Origin: CAZLHO01 sp964559455
GTDB lineage: Bacteria > Krumholzibacteriota > Krumholzibacteriia > LZORAL124-64-63
Reading direction: 5' to 3'
DNA length: 64,000 bases
NCBI GenBank assembly: GCA_964559455.1
Contig: CAZLHO010000002.1
Coordinates: forward strand, 1 to 64,000
Positions within the stretch are counted from its first letter, which is position 1; every line of letters begins with the position of its first letter. Under the pieces are notes generated by a model, which was not told the origin of the DNA, ran no database searches, and saw only the letters and a list, made by a program, of their open reading frames with translations. A program made the position numbers and the translations under genes. Below are positions 17,564-25,699 of this stretch, piece by piece.

Positions 17564-19089
17564 TGGAAACGACGAGCCTGACCGCCGGCTTCGACCTGGC
17601 CCGGCAGCTGCCGGCGCTGCTGCCCTATCTGGTGCTCGCCGTCGGCGGCCTGCTGGTCCTGCTGGTCGACGCCTTCGTCAAGTCCCTGCGCAAGGACCAC
17701 CTCTACATGCTGACGCTGCTGGTCCTGCTCGGGGCCGTGGTCGCGGTGGCCACCACCTCCGGCCGGATCATGGCCGGCGGCCTGCTGGGGGGGATGCTCG
17801 CCCACGAGCCCTACACCCGCTTCTTCCACCTGCTCTTCATCGCCGCCGCGCTGGTCACGGCGACCTTCGCGACGAGCGTCTTCGACCGCGACGGCAGCTT
17901 CCGCGGCGAGACCTATCCGCTGCTGCTCTTCGCGACCCTGGGCATGATGATCCTCGCCGCCGCCACCGACCTGCTGGCGCTCTACCTGGGGCTGGAGACG
18001 ATGAGCCTCTCGATCTACGTGCTGGTCGCGGGCCGCCGCGATTCCCTGCGCAGCACCGAGGCGGGCTTCAAGTACCTGATCATGGGGGCCTTCGCCTCGG
18101 CCTTCCTGCTCTTCGGCATGGCCCTGCTCTACGGCCAGGCCGGCGGCACCTCGTTCCCGGCGATCCGCGACGCCCTCGCCGCGGCCTCGGCGGATTCCTG
18201 GATGCTCTCGTTGGCCAGCGGCCTGGTCCTGGTGGGCTTCGGCTTCAAGGTGGCGATGGTGCCCTTCCACATGTGGACGCCCGACGTCTACGACGGCGCG
18301 CCCGCCCACATCACCGGCTTCATGGCCACCGGCGTCAAGGCGGCCGCCTTCGCCGCCCTGGCCCGCTTCTGCTGGCTGATGCTGCCGCACCTGGCCGAGA
18401 TCTGGTTCCCGCTGCTTTCGGTGCTGGCGGTCGTCACGATGACCGTGGGCAACCTGGTCGCCCTGGCCCAGACCTCGATCAAGCGCATGCTGGCCTACTC
18501 CAGCATCGCCCACGCCGGCTACCTGCTGCTGGGACTGCTCGCCCTGCTGCAGACCGGACGCAGCGCCGAGGCCGCCACCCGCGCCTACGAGGTGGCGGGG
18601 GCCGCCGGAGGCGGGGTCCTCTTCTACCTGGCCGGCTACACGCTGATGAACCTGGGCGCCTTCGGCATCGTCAACTTCCTGGGCCGCAGCCAGGCCGAGG
18701 AGGCCGACACGATCTCCGGCTACGCCGGCCTCTCGCGTCGGCAGCCGCTGGCCGCCGCCAGCCTGGCCGTGTTCATGTTCTCGCTGGCCGGCATCCCGCC
18801 GACGGTGGGCTTCATGGCGAAGTTCTACGTCTTCGACGCCGTGGTGAAGGCGGGCCTGCTGCCCCTGGCCGTCTGGGGCGTGGTCAACTCGCTGCTCTCG
18901 GTCTACTACTACCTGCGGGTGATCGTGGTGATGTACATGCATCCCACGGCCGAGGACTCCTACGACGGCAAGAGCTGGGAGTCCCTCTTCGCGGCCTGCG
19001 TGCTCGCGCTGATGGTGGTCGCCCTGGGCGTCTTCCCCGGCGCCCTGCACCGCCTGGCCCTGCTGACCTTCGGCCTGCTCGCCTTCTAG
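17563..19089 (+). CDS. nuoN: NADH-quinone oxidoreductase subunit N
   Basis: 508-residue third antiporter-like subunit and last gene of the operon. Conserved segments are YLGLETMSLSIYVL, VAMVPFHMWTPDVYDGAP and IKRMLAYSSIAHAGY, with the key lysines and glutamate expected for proton transfer. The ATG overlaps the nuoM stop (TGATG). A strong hairpin follows, so the transcript probably ends here. The complete 13-gene set means the cell can make a full complex I with NADH-input module. Confidence 0.96.
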   Translation: METTSLTAGFDLARQLPALLPYLVLAVGGLLVLLVDAFVKSLRKDHLYMLTLLVLLGAVVAVATTSGRIMAGGLLGGMLAHEPYTRFFHLLFIAAALVTATFATSVFDRDGSFRGETYPLLLFATLGMMILAAATDLLALYLGLETMSLSIYVLVAGRRDSLRSTEAGFKYLIMGAFASAFLLFGMALLYGQAGGTSFPAIRDALAAASADSWMLSLASGLVLVGFGFKVAMVPFHMWTPDVYDGAPAHITGFMATGVKAAAFAALARFCWLMLPHLAEIWFPLLSVLAVVTMTVGNLVALAQTSIKRMLAYSSIAHAGYLLLGLLALLQTGRSAEAATRAYEVAGAAGGGVLFYLAGYTLMNLGAFGIVNFLGRSQAEEADTISGYAGLSRRQPLAAASLAVFMFSLAGIPPTVGFMAKFYVFDAVVKAGLLPLAVWGVVNSLLSVYYYLRVIVVMYMHPTAEDSYDGKSWESLFAACVLALMVVALGVFPGALHRLALLTFGLLAF

Positions 19090-19106
19090 GCGGCCCGGCG
19101 GCAACG

Positions 19107-19144
19107 GAAGAGGGGCGGCGGCCTGACGGCCGCCGCCCCTCTTC
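19107..19144. terminator. Terminator of the nuo operon (bidirectional)
   Basis: GAAGAGGGGCGGCGGCC (19107-19123), loop TGAC, then the exact complement to 19144: a 17-bp stem between the convergent nuoN and acyl-CoA dehydrogenase genes. Confidence 0.85.
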
Positions 19145-19160
19145 TCGGCCGGGAGCGGGA

Positions 19161-20327
19161 TCAGCGGAAGGCGGGCAGGCCCGTGACGTCGGCGCCGACG
19201 ATCAGGGTGTGGATGTCGTGGGTGCCCTCGTAGGTGTGCACCGACTCCAGGTTCGTCATGTGGCGCCCGACGGGGTGCTCGTCGGTGATGCCGGCCGCGC
19301 CCAGGATCTCGCGGGCGGAGCGGGCGCAGTCCAGGGCCGTGGCCACGGTGTGGCGCTTGGCCAGCGAGACCAGCGGCACGTCGTGCACGCCGGCGTCGCG
19401 CAGGCGGCCCAGCTGCAGGACCAGGCCCTGGGCCGCCACGATCGCGCTCAGCATGTCCACCAGCTTGCGCTGCACCAGCTGGAAGCCGGCGATCGGCCGG
19501 CCGAACTGCTCGCGTTCGCGGGCGTACTCCAGGGCGGCGTGGTAGCAGTCCGCGGCCGCTCCCACCGCCCCCCAGGCGATGCCGTAACGGGCCTGGTTCA
19601 GGCACGACAGGGGAGCGGAGAGGCCGCGGGCGCCCGGCAGCCGGGCCGACTCGGGCAGGCGCACCTCGTCGAAGGCCAGTTCGCCCGTGTCGCTGGCCCG
19701 CAGGCTGTACTTGCCGTGGATGGGCTGCGCCGTGAAACCGGGCGCGTCCTTCTCGACCAGGAAGCCGACGACGCCCTCGGGTCCGCGCGCCCAGACCACG
19801 GCCACGTCGGCCAGGGTGGCGTTGGTGATCCACATCTTGCTGCCGCGCAGCACCCAGCCGTCGCCGTCGCGCTCGGCGCGCGTCTCCATGCCGCCGGGAT
19901 CGCTGCCGTGGTCGGCCTCGGTCAGGCCGAAGCAGCCCACCTTGCGGCCCGCCGCCAGCTCGGGCAGCCAGCGCTCCTTCTGCGCGTCGCTGCCGTAGGT
20001 CGCGATCGGCCACATCACCAGGCTGCCCTGCACCGAGGCGAAGCTGCGCAGGCCGCTGTCGCCGCGTTCGAGCTCCCGGCAGATCAGGCCGTAGATCGTG
20101 TAGGAGAGGCCCGGGCAGCCGGGCCCGGCGACCGAGCTCCCCAGCAGGCCGAGTTCCCCCAGCTCGGGGATCAGGGCCACGGGAAAGGTCCCGGCGGCGT
20201 GGTGCTCGCGGATCAGGGGCAGGAAACGGCGGTCGACCCAGGCGCGCACGGTGTCGCGGATCATCCGCTCGTCCTCGCTCAGGGTCTCGTCGAAACGGTA
20301 ATAGTCGCAGCCGGCGTAGCTTCTCAT
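19161..20327 (-). CDS. gcdH: Glutaryl-CoA dehydrogenase (acyl-CoA dehydrogenase family)
   Basis: 388-residue flavoprotein of the acyl-CoA dehydrogenase superfamily, most like glutaryl-CoA dehydrogenase, which oxidises and decarboxylates glutaryl-CoA to crotonyl-CoA in lysine/tryptophan breakdown. Evidence: GCFGLTEADHGSDPGGMETR and KMWITNATLADVAVVWAR are the FAD/substrate motifs; QARYGIAWGAVGAA and EQFGRPIAGFQLVQRKL match the glutaryl-CoA branch; Glu367 in TYEGTHDIHTL is the expected catalytic base. The ATG at 20327 (MRSYAGCDYY) was taken because GGGAGCCACC precedes it. No electron-transfer flavoprotein genes are nearby. A generic acyl-CoA dehydrogenase is the alternative. Confidence 0.88.
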   Translation of the reverse strand: MRSYAGCDYYRFDETLSEDERMIRDTVRAWVDRRFLPLIREHHAAGTFPVALIPELGELGLLGSSVAGPGCPGLSYTIYGLICRELERGDSGLRSFASVQGSLVMWPIATYGSDAQKERWLPELAAGRKVGCFGLTEADHGSDPGGMETRAERDGDGWVLRGSKMWITNATLADVAVVWARGPEGVVGFLVEKDAPGFTAQPIHGKYSLRASDTGELAFDEVRLPESARLPGARGLSAPLSCLNQARYGIAWGAVGAAADCYHAALEYAREREQFGRPIAGFQLVQRKLVDMLSAIVAAQGLVLQLGRLRDAGVHDVPLVSLAKRHTVATALDCARSAREILGAAGITDEHPVGRHMTNLESVHTYEGTHDIHTLIVGADVTGLPAFR

Positions 20328-20383
20328 GGTGGCTCCCTGGCCGGGGTCCGAGGTGACGCCCACAAATGTGGCGCAACCACGAC

Positions 20384-20412
20384 TTGACCGCCACCCGGTT
20401 TTTGTCTAGAAA
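20384..20412 (+). promoter_or_regulatory. Promoter of the sulfatase-like gene
   Basis: TTGACC (20384-20389), 17-nt spacer, TAGAAA (20407-20412), about 47 nt before the start codon. Confidence 0.55.
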
Positions 20413-20458
20413 CAGGGCGGGGCGGCCGCTTCGCCCCGTCACCCCGCGGAGGGAACGA

Positions 20459-22417
20459 ATGTCGCGTTGGGTCAAGGTTTTCCCGGCGACCGTGCTCTGG
20501 GCCTTCGTCGTCGCCGGAACGGTGGGTCTGGTCGAGGGCGTCAGCCAGTGGCTGCGCTTCGACGTGATCGCCGGCCACGATCCGGGCGTGGGCCTGGTCC
20601 GCCTGCTGTCGCCCTACGTGGCCCTCTACGGCTGGTGCGGCGCCGTCGTGGCCGCGTTGGTTTACGTGCCCATCGCGCTGATCACCGCCACCAGCCGCCG
20701 GCCGCGCCACTGGGCCTTCGTCCTGACCCTCGGCGTGGTCCTGGGGGCGCTGGCCTTCGTCTACGCCGGCTACGTCTTCCGCGAGCATCTGCTGCCGGAC
20801 TGGTGGCTGGAGCACGGCGAAGGCGCGGGCGCCCTGCTGCTGTCCGCCGTATGGGCGGGGACGGTGCTGGTCGTCTGGAAGCCGATGGGCCGATTGGCCG
20901 AGGCGCTCACGAACAGCCCCGGCCGCGGCGCCTTCCTGGCCGTGACCGTCTTCATCGTGGCCACGGCCCTCTGGCCCGACTGGCGCGAGGAGGGGCGCCA
21001 CGCGCGGACCGGATACCTGGGGCCGCAGTCCGAGGCGCCGGCCGGAGCGCCGAACGTCCTGCTGCTGACCATCGACACCTGGCGCCGGGACGCCCTGTCC
21101 CGCCATGATCCCGCGGCGCCGCCCACCCCCGCCCTGGACCGCTTCGCCGCCGAGTCCCTGGACTACGGCCAGGCCTGGACCGGCAGCTGCTGGACCCTGC
21201 CCGGGGTGGCCGCGATGATGACGGGAATGCCGCCGCGCGCGCTGGGCGTGGAGCAATACCGGCCGCTGCCTGTGGACAGGGACATGCTCGCCGAGGCGGC
21301 CTGGCGCGCCGGCTACAGCACGGCGGCCATCCTGGGCAACCCCTATCTGACGCCCGGCTACGGCTTCGACCGCGGCTTCGAATTCTACGACCATTCGCTC
21401 GAGCTGGAGGTTCTGCATCCGGCTTCGCGCGCGGTCCTGGCCCGCGAGGCCGCTTACTATCTGGACGTCAAGTTCGAGCCGGAAGACGCCTCGGTCCTGA
21501 TCCCGAAGGCCCTGCGCTGGCTGCGGCGCCGTCCCGCCGAGCGACCCTTCCTGCTCTGGGTCCACCTGATGAATCCCCACCTGCCCTACGTCTGGCGCGA
21601 GTTGCCGGCCTTCGCCGCCGAGGGCGACGGTCTGCCGGGGACGCCGCCCGATCCGGCGGATCTTCCCGATCACCCCTGGTTCGCCGGCGATCGTTTCCGC
21701 GCCCGCCGCTCGCTGGCCGAGGCTCTGCCGGACGTGCCCGACTCCGTGCGCGCCGGCGTGCGCACCCTCTACGCCCGCGAGGTCCAGTACACCGACGCCT
21801 GGGTCGGCCACCTGCTGGCCTCCATGCGCGCCGACGGGCTGATGGATTCGACCCTGGTCGTGATCACCGCCGACCACGGCGAGGAGTTCTTCGAGCACGG
21901 CGGCTACGAGCACGGCCACAGCATGATGCCCGAGGTCAGCCGGGTTCCCCTGCTGGTGCGCAGGCCGGACGGCGGCGAGGGCGCGGTCGTGGACCGTCCC
22001 GTGAGCAGTTTGGACCTCATGCCGACCCTCTGCGCCGAGCTGGGTTGGACCGCGCCGCCGGACCTGCCCGGTCGCGACGATCTCTGGACCGCATCTGACG
22101 ACGCGCCCGAAGCCGACGCGCCGAGGACCCTGGTTCTCGAGAACACCCTCTACGGCGGCCCGGACACCGCCCTGCTCCGGTGGCCCTGGTACCGCGTCGA
22201 GGGTGACGAGTCGCCGCAGGCGCTGTGGTTCGATCTCGCCGCGGACGACGGCGCGCGGCACCCCCTGGCCGCGCCGCCCGACGCGGCCGCGGCGATCGAA
22301 GCCGAAGCCGCGCGGCTGCGCCTGGAGTGGGACGCCGTCGCCGGCTCGGTCGTCGCGGGGGACGCCGAAGGCCCCACCGAGAGCGTCCGGCGCAAGTTGC
22401 GCAGCCTGGGGTACTGA
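20459..22417 (+). CDS. Membrane-anchored sulfatase-superfamily hydrolase/transferase
   Basis: 652-residue protein: five hydrophobic helices at the N-terminus (about 5-26, 55-78, 85-107, 123-141, 157-172), then an alkaline-phosphatase/sulfatase domain. The domain opens with NVLLLTIDTWRRDAL (metal Asp206); the nucleophile motif reads SCWTLPGVAAMMTG at 243-256, so Thr246 stands where true sulfatases have the formylglycine cysteine of C-x-P-x-R. TADHGEEFFEHGG and GHSMMPEVSRVPLLVR complete the metal site. The layout resembles phosphoglycerol or phosphoethanolamine transferases of envelope lipids and glycans rather than sulfatases, but the substrate is unknown. The ATG at 20459 follows GGAGGGAACGA. 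One base separates it from the polytopic partner gene. Confidence 0.8.
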   Translation: MSRWVKVFPATVLWAFVVAGTVGLVEGVSQWLRFDVIAGHDPGVGLVRLLSPYVALYGWCGAVVAALVYVPIALITATSRRPRHWAFVLTLGVVLGALAFVYAGYVFREHLLPDWWLEHGEGAGALLLSAVWAGTVLVVWKPMGRLAEALTNSPGRGAFLAVTVFIVATALWPDWREEGRHARTGYLGPQSEAPAGAPNVLLLTIDTWRRDALSRHDPAAPPTPALDRFAAESLDYGQAWTGSCWTLPGVAAMMTGMPPRALGVEQYRPLPVDRDMLAEAAWRAGYSTAAILGNPYLTPGYGFDRGFEFYDHSLELEVLHPASRAVLAREAAYYLDVKFEPEDASVLIPKALRWLRRRPAERPFLLWVHLMNPHLPYVWRELPAFAAEGDGLPGTPPDPADLPDHPWFAGDRFRARRSLAEALPDVPDSVRAGVRTLYAREVQYTDAWVGHLLASMRADGLMDSTLVVITADHGEEFFEHGGYEHGHSMMPEVSRVPLLVRRPDGGEGAVVDRPVSSLDLMPTLCAELGWTAPPDLPGRDDLWTASDDAPEADAPRTLVLENTLYGGPDTALLRWPWYRVEGDESPQALWFDLAADDGARHPLAAPPDAAAAIEAEAARLRLEWDAVAGSVVAGDAEGPTESVRRKLRSLGY

Positions 22418-22418
22418 G

Positions 22419-24188
22419 GTGCGCCGCCTGGCCGCCTGGCCCGTGCTGGCGCCGGTCCTGCTCTGGATCGCGGCCGTGGTCCGACCCCTGTCCGGTCGCT
22501 GGGGGGACGTCGTTCCCGGTCCCTTCGGCGGCGCCGACGCGGTCCTGCAATCGGGGCTGCTCGCCTGGACCTGGCGCCGACTGTGGCATCCCGCCGATCT
22601 CTATGCCCTGCCCATCTTCCATCCGGTCCCCGACGCCCTGGCCTTCATGGATCCCCTGCTGGGCCAGGCCCTGCTGCTGCAGCCCCTGGGCGCGTGGGGC
22701 ACCCTGCCGCCCGCTCTGGCCTACAATCTGGCCTTCACGCTGACGCTGCTGCTGGCCGGGGTCGCGGCCTATGCGCTCTGGCGCGTCGCCGGCGGCCGGC
22801 GCCTGGGAGGCGGGGTCTTCGCGTTGGCCGTCGTCGCATCGCCCTACACCGCCTCGCAGCTCGGCCACCTGAACCAGTTGCCGCCGCCCTGCATGTTGGC
22901 GGCGGCCGCGGCGGCCCTGGTCGCCCTGCGCCGCGTCGCCGCCGGGCGCCGGCCCGGCGCCGCCGGTTGGACGGCTGCGGCCTTCCTGGCCCTGCAGGCC
23001 GCCTGGGGCTGGTACGGTTTCGCCTACGCCTGCATCCTGGCGGCGACGCTTTTCTCGTTCTGGCTGTGGCGCGTCCGGCGACGGCCGCGGCGCCTGCGCC
23101 GGCTATGGTTGTTGCTGCCGCCGCTGCTGGCCGCCGGGATCGTCGTTGCCCTGCTGGCGGTTCCCCATCTGCGCGCCGGCGCTCGTTACGCGGATTTCCA
23201 TCGCGGACTGGACGAGGTCCGTTGGTTCAGCGCCGACCTGCAGCACTTCGCCAACCGGGGCGCCTACCGCACCGGGCCGGCCGACTGGCTGGGCGATGCT
23301 TCGCAGGGGGATGCGCGGGCCGTGGGCCGTGACCGGCAGGTCCTGCATCCCGGTTGGGCGGCCCTCGCTCTGGCCGGGGTCGGCTTCGTGATGCGGCGGC
23401 GCCTGCGCGATCGCCAGCGCTTCGTCGGCGTCTGGCTGGCGTTGTCGGGAGCGGCGGGGCTGGTGCTGGCTTTCGGCGATTCGGTGGGCCTGCCGGGCGG
23501 CGTCAGGCTCCCTCTGCCGCTGAAGGGGTTGCGCGAACTGCTGCCGCCGTTGGAGGCCTTCCGCGCCGTCTGGCGTTTCTCGCTGCTCTTCACCCTGGCG
23601 GTGGCCTGGTGGGCGGCGTCCGGCTGGGAGGCCTGGTGGGGCCGGCGGGGGACGGGCGTCCTGCGGCGGACGGCCGCCGGACTGGCGTTGGCCGCGTTGT
23701 GGCTGAGTTCGCTGCCGGCGGCCCTGCCGGTGACTGCGGTTCCCCGCTCCGGGGTCGTCGACTGGCCGGCGGGGGAGAGGCCGGCCGCGGTGCTCACCCT
23801 GCCTGCGCCGGTCGACGAGTACGGCGAGGACGCGCGCGAGGCCCTCTGGCTGCATCGCGCCCTGCGCTTCGGCGCGCCGGTGACCGGAGGGGTTTCGGGC
23901 TGGGTGCCGCCGGGAACGCGGTGGCTGCGTCGTGCCCAGGCGGAATGCGAGGCGGGCGCGCGTTCGCCCGACGAGGTGCTGGGCGCCGCCCGGGACCTGG
24001 GAGTGTCGCACGCCGAGGTGGCGCCGTTGCGGCCCGGGGATCCGCGCCCTGCGTTCTGGCGCCGTGCGCTGGAGGAGCGGGGCTGGCGCCGCCTGCGGCT
24101 GCGGCCCGACGACGGCTACGCCCTCTTCGAGGCGCCGCCGGCGCAGACCCGGCCGGTCATCCTGCTCCCGGCGGCGCCCTCGTCCTGA
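22419..24188 (+). CDS. Polytopic membrane protein, glycosyltransferase-like
   Basis: 589-residue integral membrane protein starting with GTG one base after the sulfatase-like stop. About 10-12 hydrophobic helices cover residues 1 to about 430, with an early luminal loop (DAVLQSGLLAWTWRRLWHP) and a soluble C-terminal part. The pattern (helix 1, a first loop carrying acidic/His residues, many Trp/Leu-rich helices and a C-terminal soluble domain) resembles GT-C/YfhO-like membrane glycosyltransferases, but I see no diagnostic catalytic motif, so function stays open. The pairing with the previous gene suggests both modify the same cell-envelope product. Confidence 0.75.
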   Translation: MRRLAAWPVLAPVLLWIAAVVRPLSGRWGDVVPGPFGGADAVLQSGLLAWTWRRLWHPADLYALPIFHPVPDALAFMDPLLGQALLLQPLGAWGTLPPALAYNLAFTLTLLLAGVAAYALWRVAGGRRLGGGVFALAVVASPYTASQLGHLNQLPPPCMLAAAAAALVALRRVAAGRRPGAAGWTAAAFLALQAAWGWYGFAYACILAATLFSFWLWRVRRRPRRLRRLWLLLPPLLAAGIVVALLAVPHLRAGARYADFHRGLDEVRWFSADLQHFANRGAYRTGPADWLGDASQGDARAVGRDRQVLHPGWAALALAGVGFVMRRRLRDRQRFVGVWLALSGAAGLVLAFGDSVGLPGGVRLPLPLKGLRELLPPLEAFRAVWRFSLLFTLAVAWWAASGWEAWWGRRGTGVLRRTAAGLALAALWLSSLPAALPVTAVPRSGVVDWPAGERPAAVLTLPAPVDEYGEDAREALWLHRALRFGAPVTGGVSGWVPPGTRWLRRAQAECEAGARSPDEVLGAARDLGVSHAEVAPLRPGDPRPAFWRRALEERGWRRLRLRPDDGYALFEAPPAQTRPVILLPAAPSS

Positions 24189-24221
24189 GACCGTCGGCCG
24201 CGGGTCTGCGCAGCGCAAGCG

Positions 24222-24255
24222 AAGGGGCCCGCGACGTCGCCGCCGCGGGCCCCTT
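24222..24255 (+). terminator. Terminator after the sulfatase/membrane pair
   Basis: AAGGGGCCCGCG (24222-24233) pairs with CGCGGGCCCCTT (24244-24255), followed by GTTTCCC. It lies between convergent genes and can serve both. Confidence 0.75.
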
Positions 24256-24272
24256 GTTTCCCGTTCGTCTCT

Positions 24273-24346
24273 CTAGAGGGACTCCACCGACTTGACCTCG
24301 GGCACGGCCGCCCGGAGCCGGGCCTCGATGCCCTGCTTCAGGGTCA
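24273..24346 (-). pseudogene. Second, non-identical copy of the nifU-like 3' end
   Basis: The minus strand encodes LKQGIEARLRAAVPEVKSVESL and a stop at 24273, the C-terminal end of a NifU-type domain. Positions 24280-24346 match 24489-24555 on the other side of the gap at 64 of 67 bases. Upstream, the frame runs into an unrelated prepilin-like sequence, so this is not an intact gene. It supplies the Ser-Leu-stop ending missing from the copy right of the gap. Strain variation joined by the assembler is the simplest explanation. Confidence 0.75.
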
Positions 24347-24478
24347 CGTCCTGATACGGATAGCAGTCGTGCCACTCGCCCAGGTACATCTTGAAGGCGT
24401 TGGCGATCTGTTTCATATTCGACTGGCAATCGGAGTTCAGCGCGGTCTTCCGTACTCTAGCGAAAACCGGGAACAGGA
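24341..24478 (-). other. Foreign-looking fragment: prepilin/DUF1559-type N-terminus
   Basis: About 135 nt with visibly lower GC than its surroundings. On the minus strand it encodes LFPVFARVRKTALNSDCQSN followed by MKQIANAFKMYLGEWHDCYP, which resembles the segment just after the N-terminal methylation helix in the DUF1559/H-x9-DG prepilin-like proteins of Planctomycetes and Armatimonadetes. It is cut by the gap at one end and fused in frame to the nifU tail at the other. Probably a chimeric contig end and not a gene of this genome. Confidence 0.6.
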
Positions 24479-24488
24479 NNNNNNNNNN
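24479..24488. other. Assembly gap (10 N)
   Basis: Ten unknown bases within the nifU-like gene; true length unknown. Both flanks carry the nifU tail, so the real gap may be zero or negative. Confidence 0.99.
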
Positions 24489-24700
24489 GACTCCACCGAC
24501 TTGACCTCGGGCAGGGCCGCCCGGAGACGGGCCTCGATGCCCTGCTTGAGGGTCATCGTGGCCATGGGGCAGTTGCCGCAGGCGCCCTTCAGGCGCACGG
24601 TCACCACGCCGTCGTTGAAGTCGATGAATTCCACGTCGCCGCCGTCCGCCTGCAGGGCGGGGCGGACTGTCTCGAGCACGGCCTTGATCTTGGCTTCCAT
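24489..24700 (-). CDS. NifU C-terminal-domain Fe-S scaffold (3' end lost in gap)
   Basis: Small Fe-S cluster scaffold/carrier of the NifU-C (Nfu) family. Visible residues 1-70 hold the C-x2-C cluster motif at Cys41 and Cys44 (KGACGNCPMATMT), preceded by LQADGGDVEFIDF, the usual start of the domain. The ATG at 24700 follows AAAGGATCC. The frame enters the N gap two or three codons before the expected end; with the tail from the other side of the gap the protein would be 72 residues, the normal size of single-domain members. It may deliver clusters to complex I, which needs eight or nine. Confidence 0.85.
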
Positions 24701-24743
24701 TCTGGATCCTTTCGGGTCGCGGATCGACGGTCTCCCTGTGCAA

Positions 24744-24771
24744 ATGCTACGGGGAAAGCGCTGGATGTCAA
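24744..24771 (-). promoter_or_regulatory. Promoter of the nifU-like gene
   Basis: On the minus strand: TTGACA (24771-24766), 16-nt spacer, TAGCAT (24749-24744). Confidence 0.55.
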
Positions 24772-24787
24772 GGGGAGCAACGCGTGC

Positions 24788-24816
24788 TTGTCCGCTTCGG
24801 CGGGGCTGCCTATGAT
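24788..24816 (+). promoter_or_regulatory. Promoter of the inositol monophosphatase operon
   Basis: TTGTCC (24788-24793), 17-nt spacer, TATGAT (24811-24816); start codon 53 nt downstream. Confidence 0.6.
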
Positions 24817-24868
24817 GCGACGATGCCGGTGCCGTCGGGACCGGCGGCCCCAGGGGAAGGAAGGAACC

Positions 24869-25699
24869 GTGACCACAGCGGGATCGAGGGCGGAGCTGGC
24901 GAGGGCGCGGGAGATCGCGCTGGAGGCCGGGGCGGTGCTGCTGGCCGAACGCGGCGCCCTGCGCTCCATCGACTACAAGTCGGCCACGGACATGGTGACC
25001 GACGTGGACCGGAGGGTCGAAGACCTGGCGGTCGGCAGGTTGGGCGAGAGCTTCCCCGACGACGGCGTGCGCGCCGAGGAGGGCGGCGGCGGTGGCGGGC
25101 GTTCGGGCCGGGAATGGATCATGGATCCCCTGGACGGCACGACGAACTACGTGCACGGCCATCCCTTCTACGCCTTCTCCCTGGCCTGCGTCGACGCCGA
25201 CGGCGCCCGCACGGGCGTGGTTTTCGCCCCCGAGTTGGACGAGCTCTACACGGCCGTGCGGGGCGGCGGCGTCCGCCTGGAGCGTCCGCGCCTGGAGACG
25301 GCCCGGGACCTGCCGCCGCGGACTGCGGTCGATCTGGAGCGGGCCCTGCTGGCCACCGGCTTCCCCTACCTGCGGGACGTCCTGGTCGAGCGCAACTGCG
25401 ACCTGGTGCGCCGCTTCCTGATGCGCCGCTGCCACGGCGTCCGCCGCGGCGGCAGCGCCGCCCTGGATCTCTGCCACGTGGCCTCCGGTCGGCTCGACGG
25501 CTACTGGGAGATGTCGCTGAAGCCCTGGGACGTGGCCGCCGGCGTGCTGGCTGCGCGCGAGGCCGGCGCCGTGGTCACCGATTTCGACGGCGTCGCTGGC
25601 GAGCTCGACGGCGTTTCGGTCGTGGCCGCCGCGCCCGGGCTGCACGCGGTTATGATCGCCGAGATCGACGCGGCGCGCCGGGCGTGGGGGGAGCGCTGA
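24869..25699 (+). CDS. Inositol monophosphatase family protein
   Basis: 276-residue Mg-dependent phosphatase of the inositol monophosphatase/FIG superfamily (SuhB-like). Metal-binding motifs: Glu70-Glu71 in RAEEG, then MDPLDGTTNYVHG at 85-97 (first Asp pair), and KPWDVAAG in the C-terminal half with the third-site Asp. Substrate could be myo-inositol phosphate, histidinol phosphate or PAP; sequence does not decide. The GTG at 24869 follows GGAAGGAAGGAACC, a very strong ribosome site; an upstream ATG would add 27 Arg-rich residues that look untranslated. The stop overlaps the next ATG (TGATG). Confidence 0.9.
   Translation: MTTAGSRAELARAREIALEAGAVLLAERGALRSIDYKSATDMVTDVDRRVEDLAVGRLGESFPDDGVRAEEGGGGGGRSGREWIMDPLDGTTNYVHGHPFYAFSLACVDADGARTGVVFAPELDELYTAVRGGGVRLERPRLETARDLPPRTAVDLERALLATGFPYLRDVLVERNCDLVRRFLMRRCHGVRRGGSAALDLCHVASGRLDGYWEMSLKPWDVAAGVLAAREAGAVVTDFDGVAGELDGVSVVAAAPGLHAVMIAEIDAARRAWGER

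Noticed and set aside
17269..20475. 1068-codon minus-strand frame that spans nuoN and the acyl-CoA dehydrogenase
   Set aside because: It crosses a 17-bp terminator and reads an out-of-frame shadow of the dehydrogenase; no motif.
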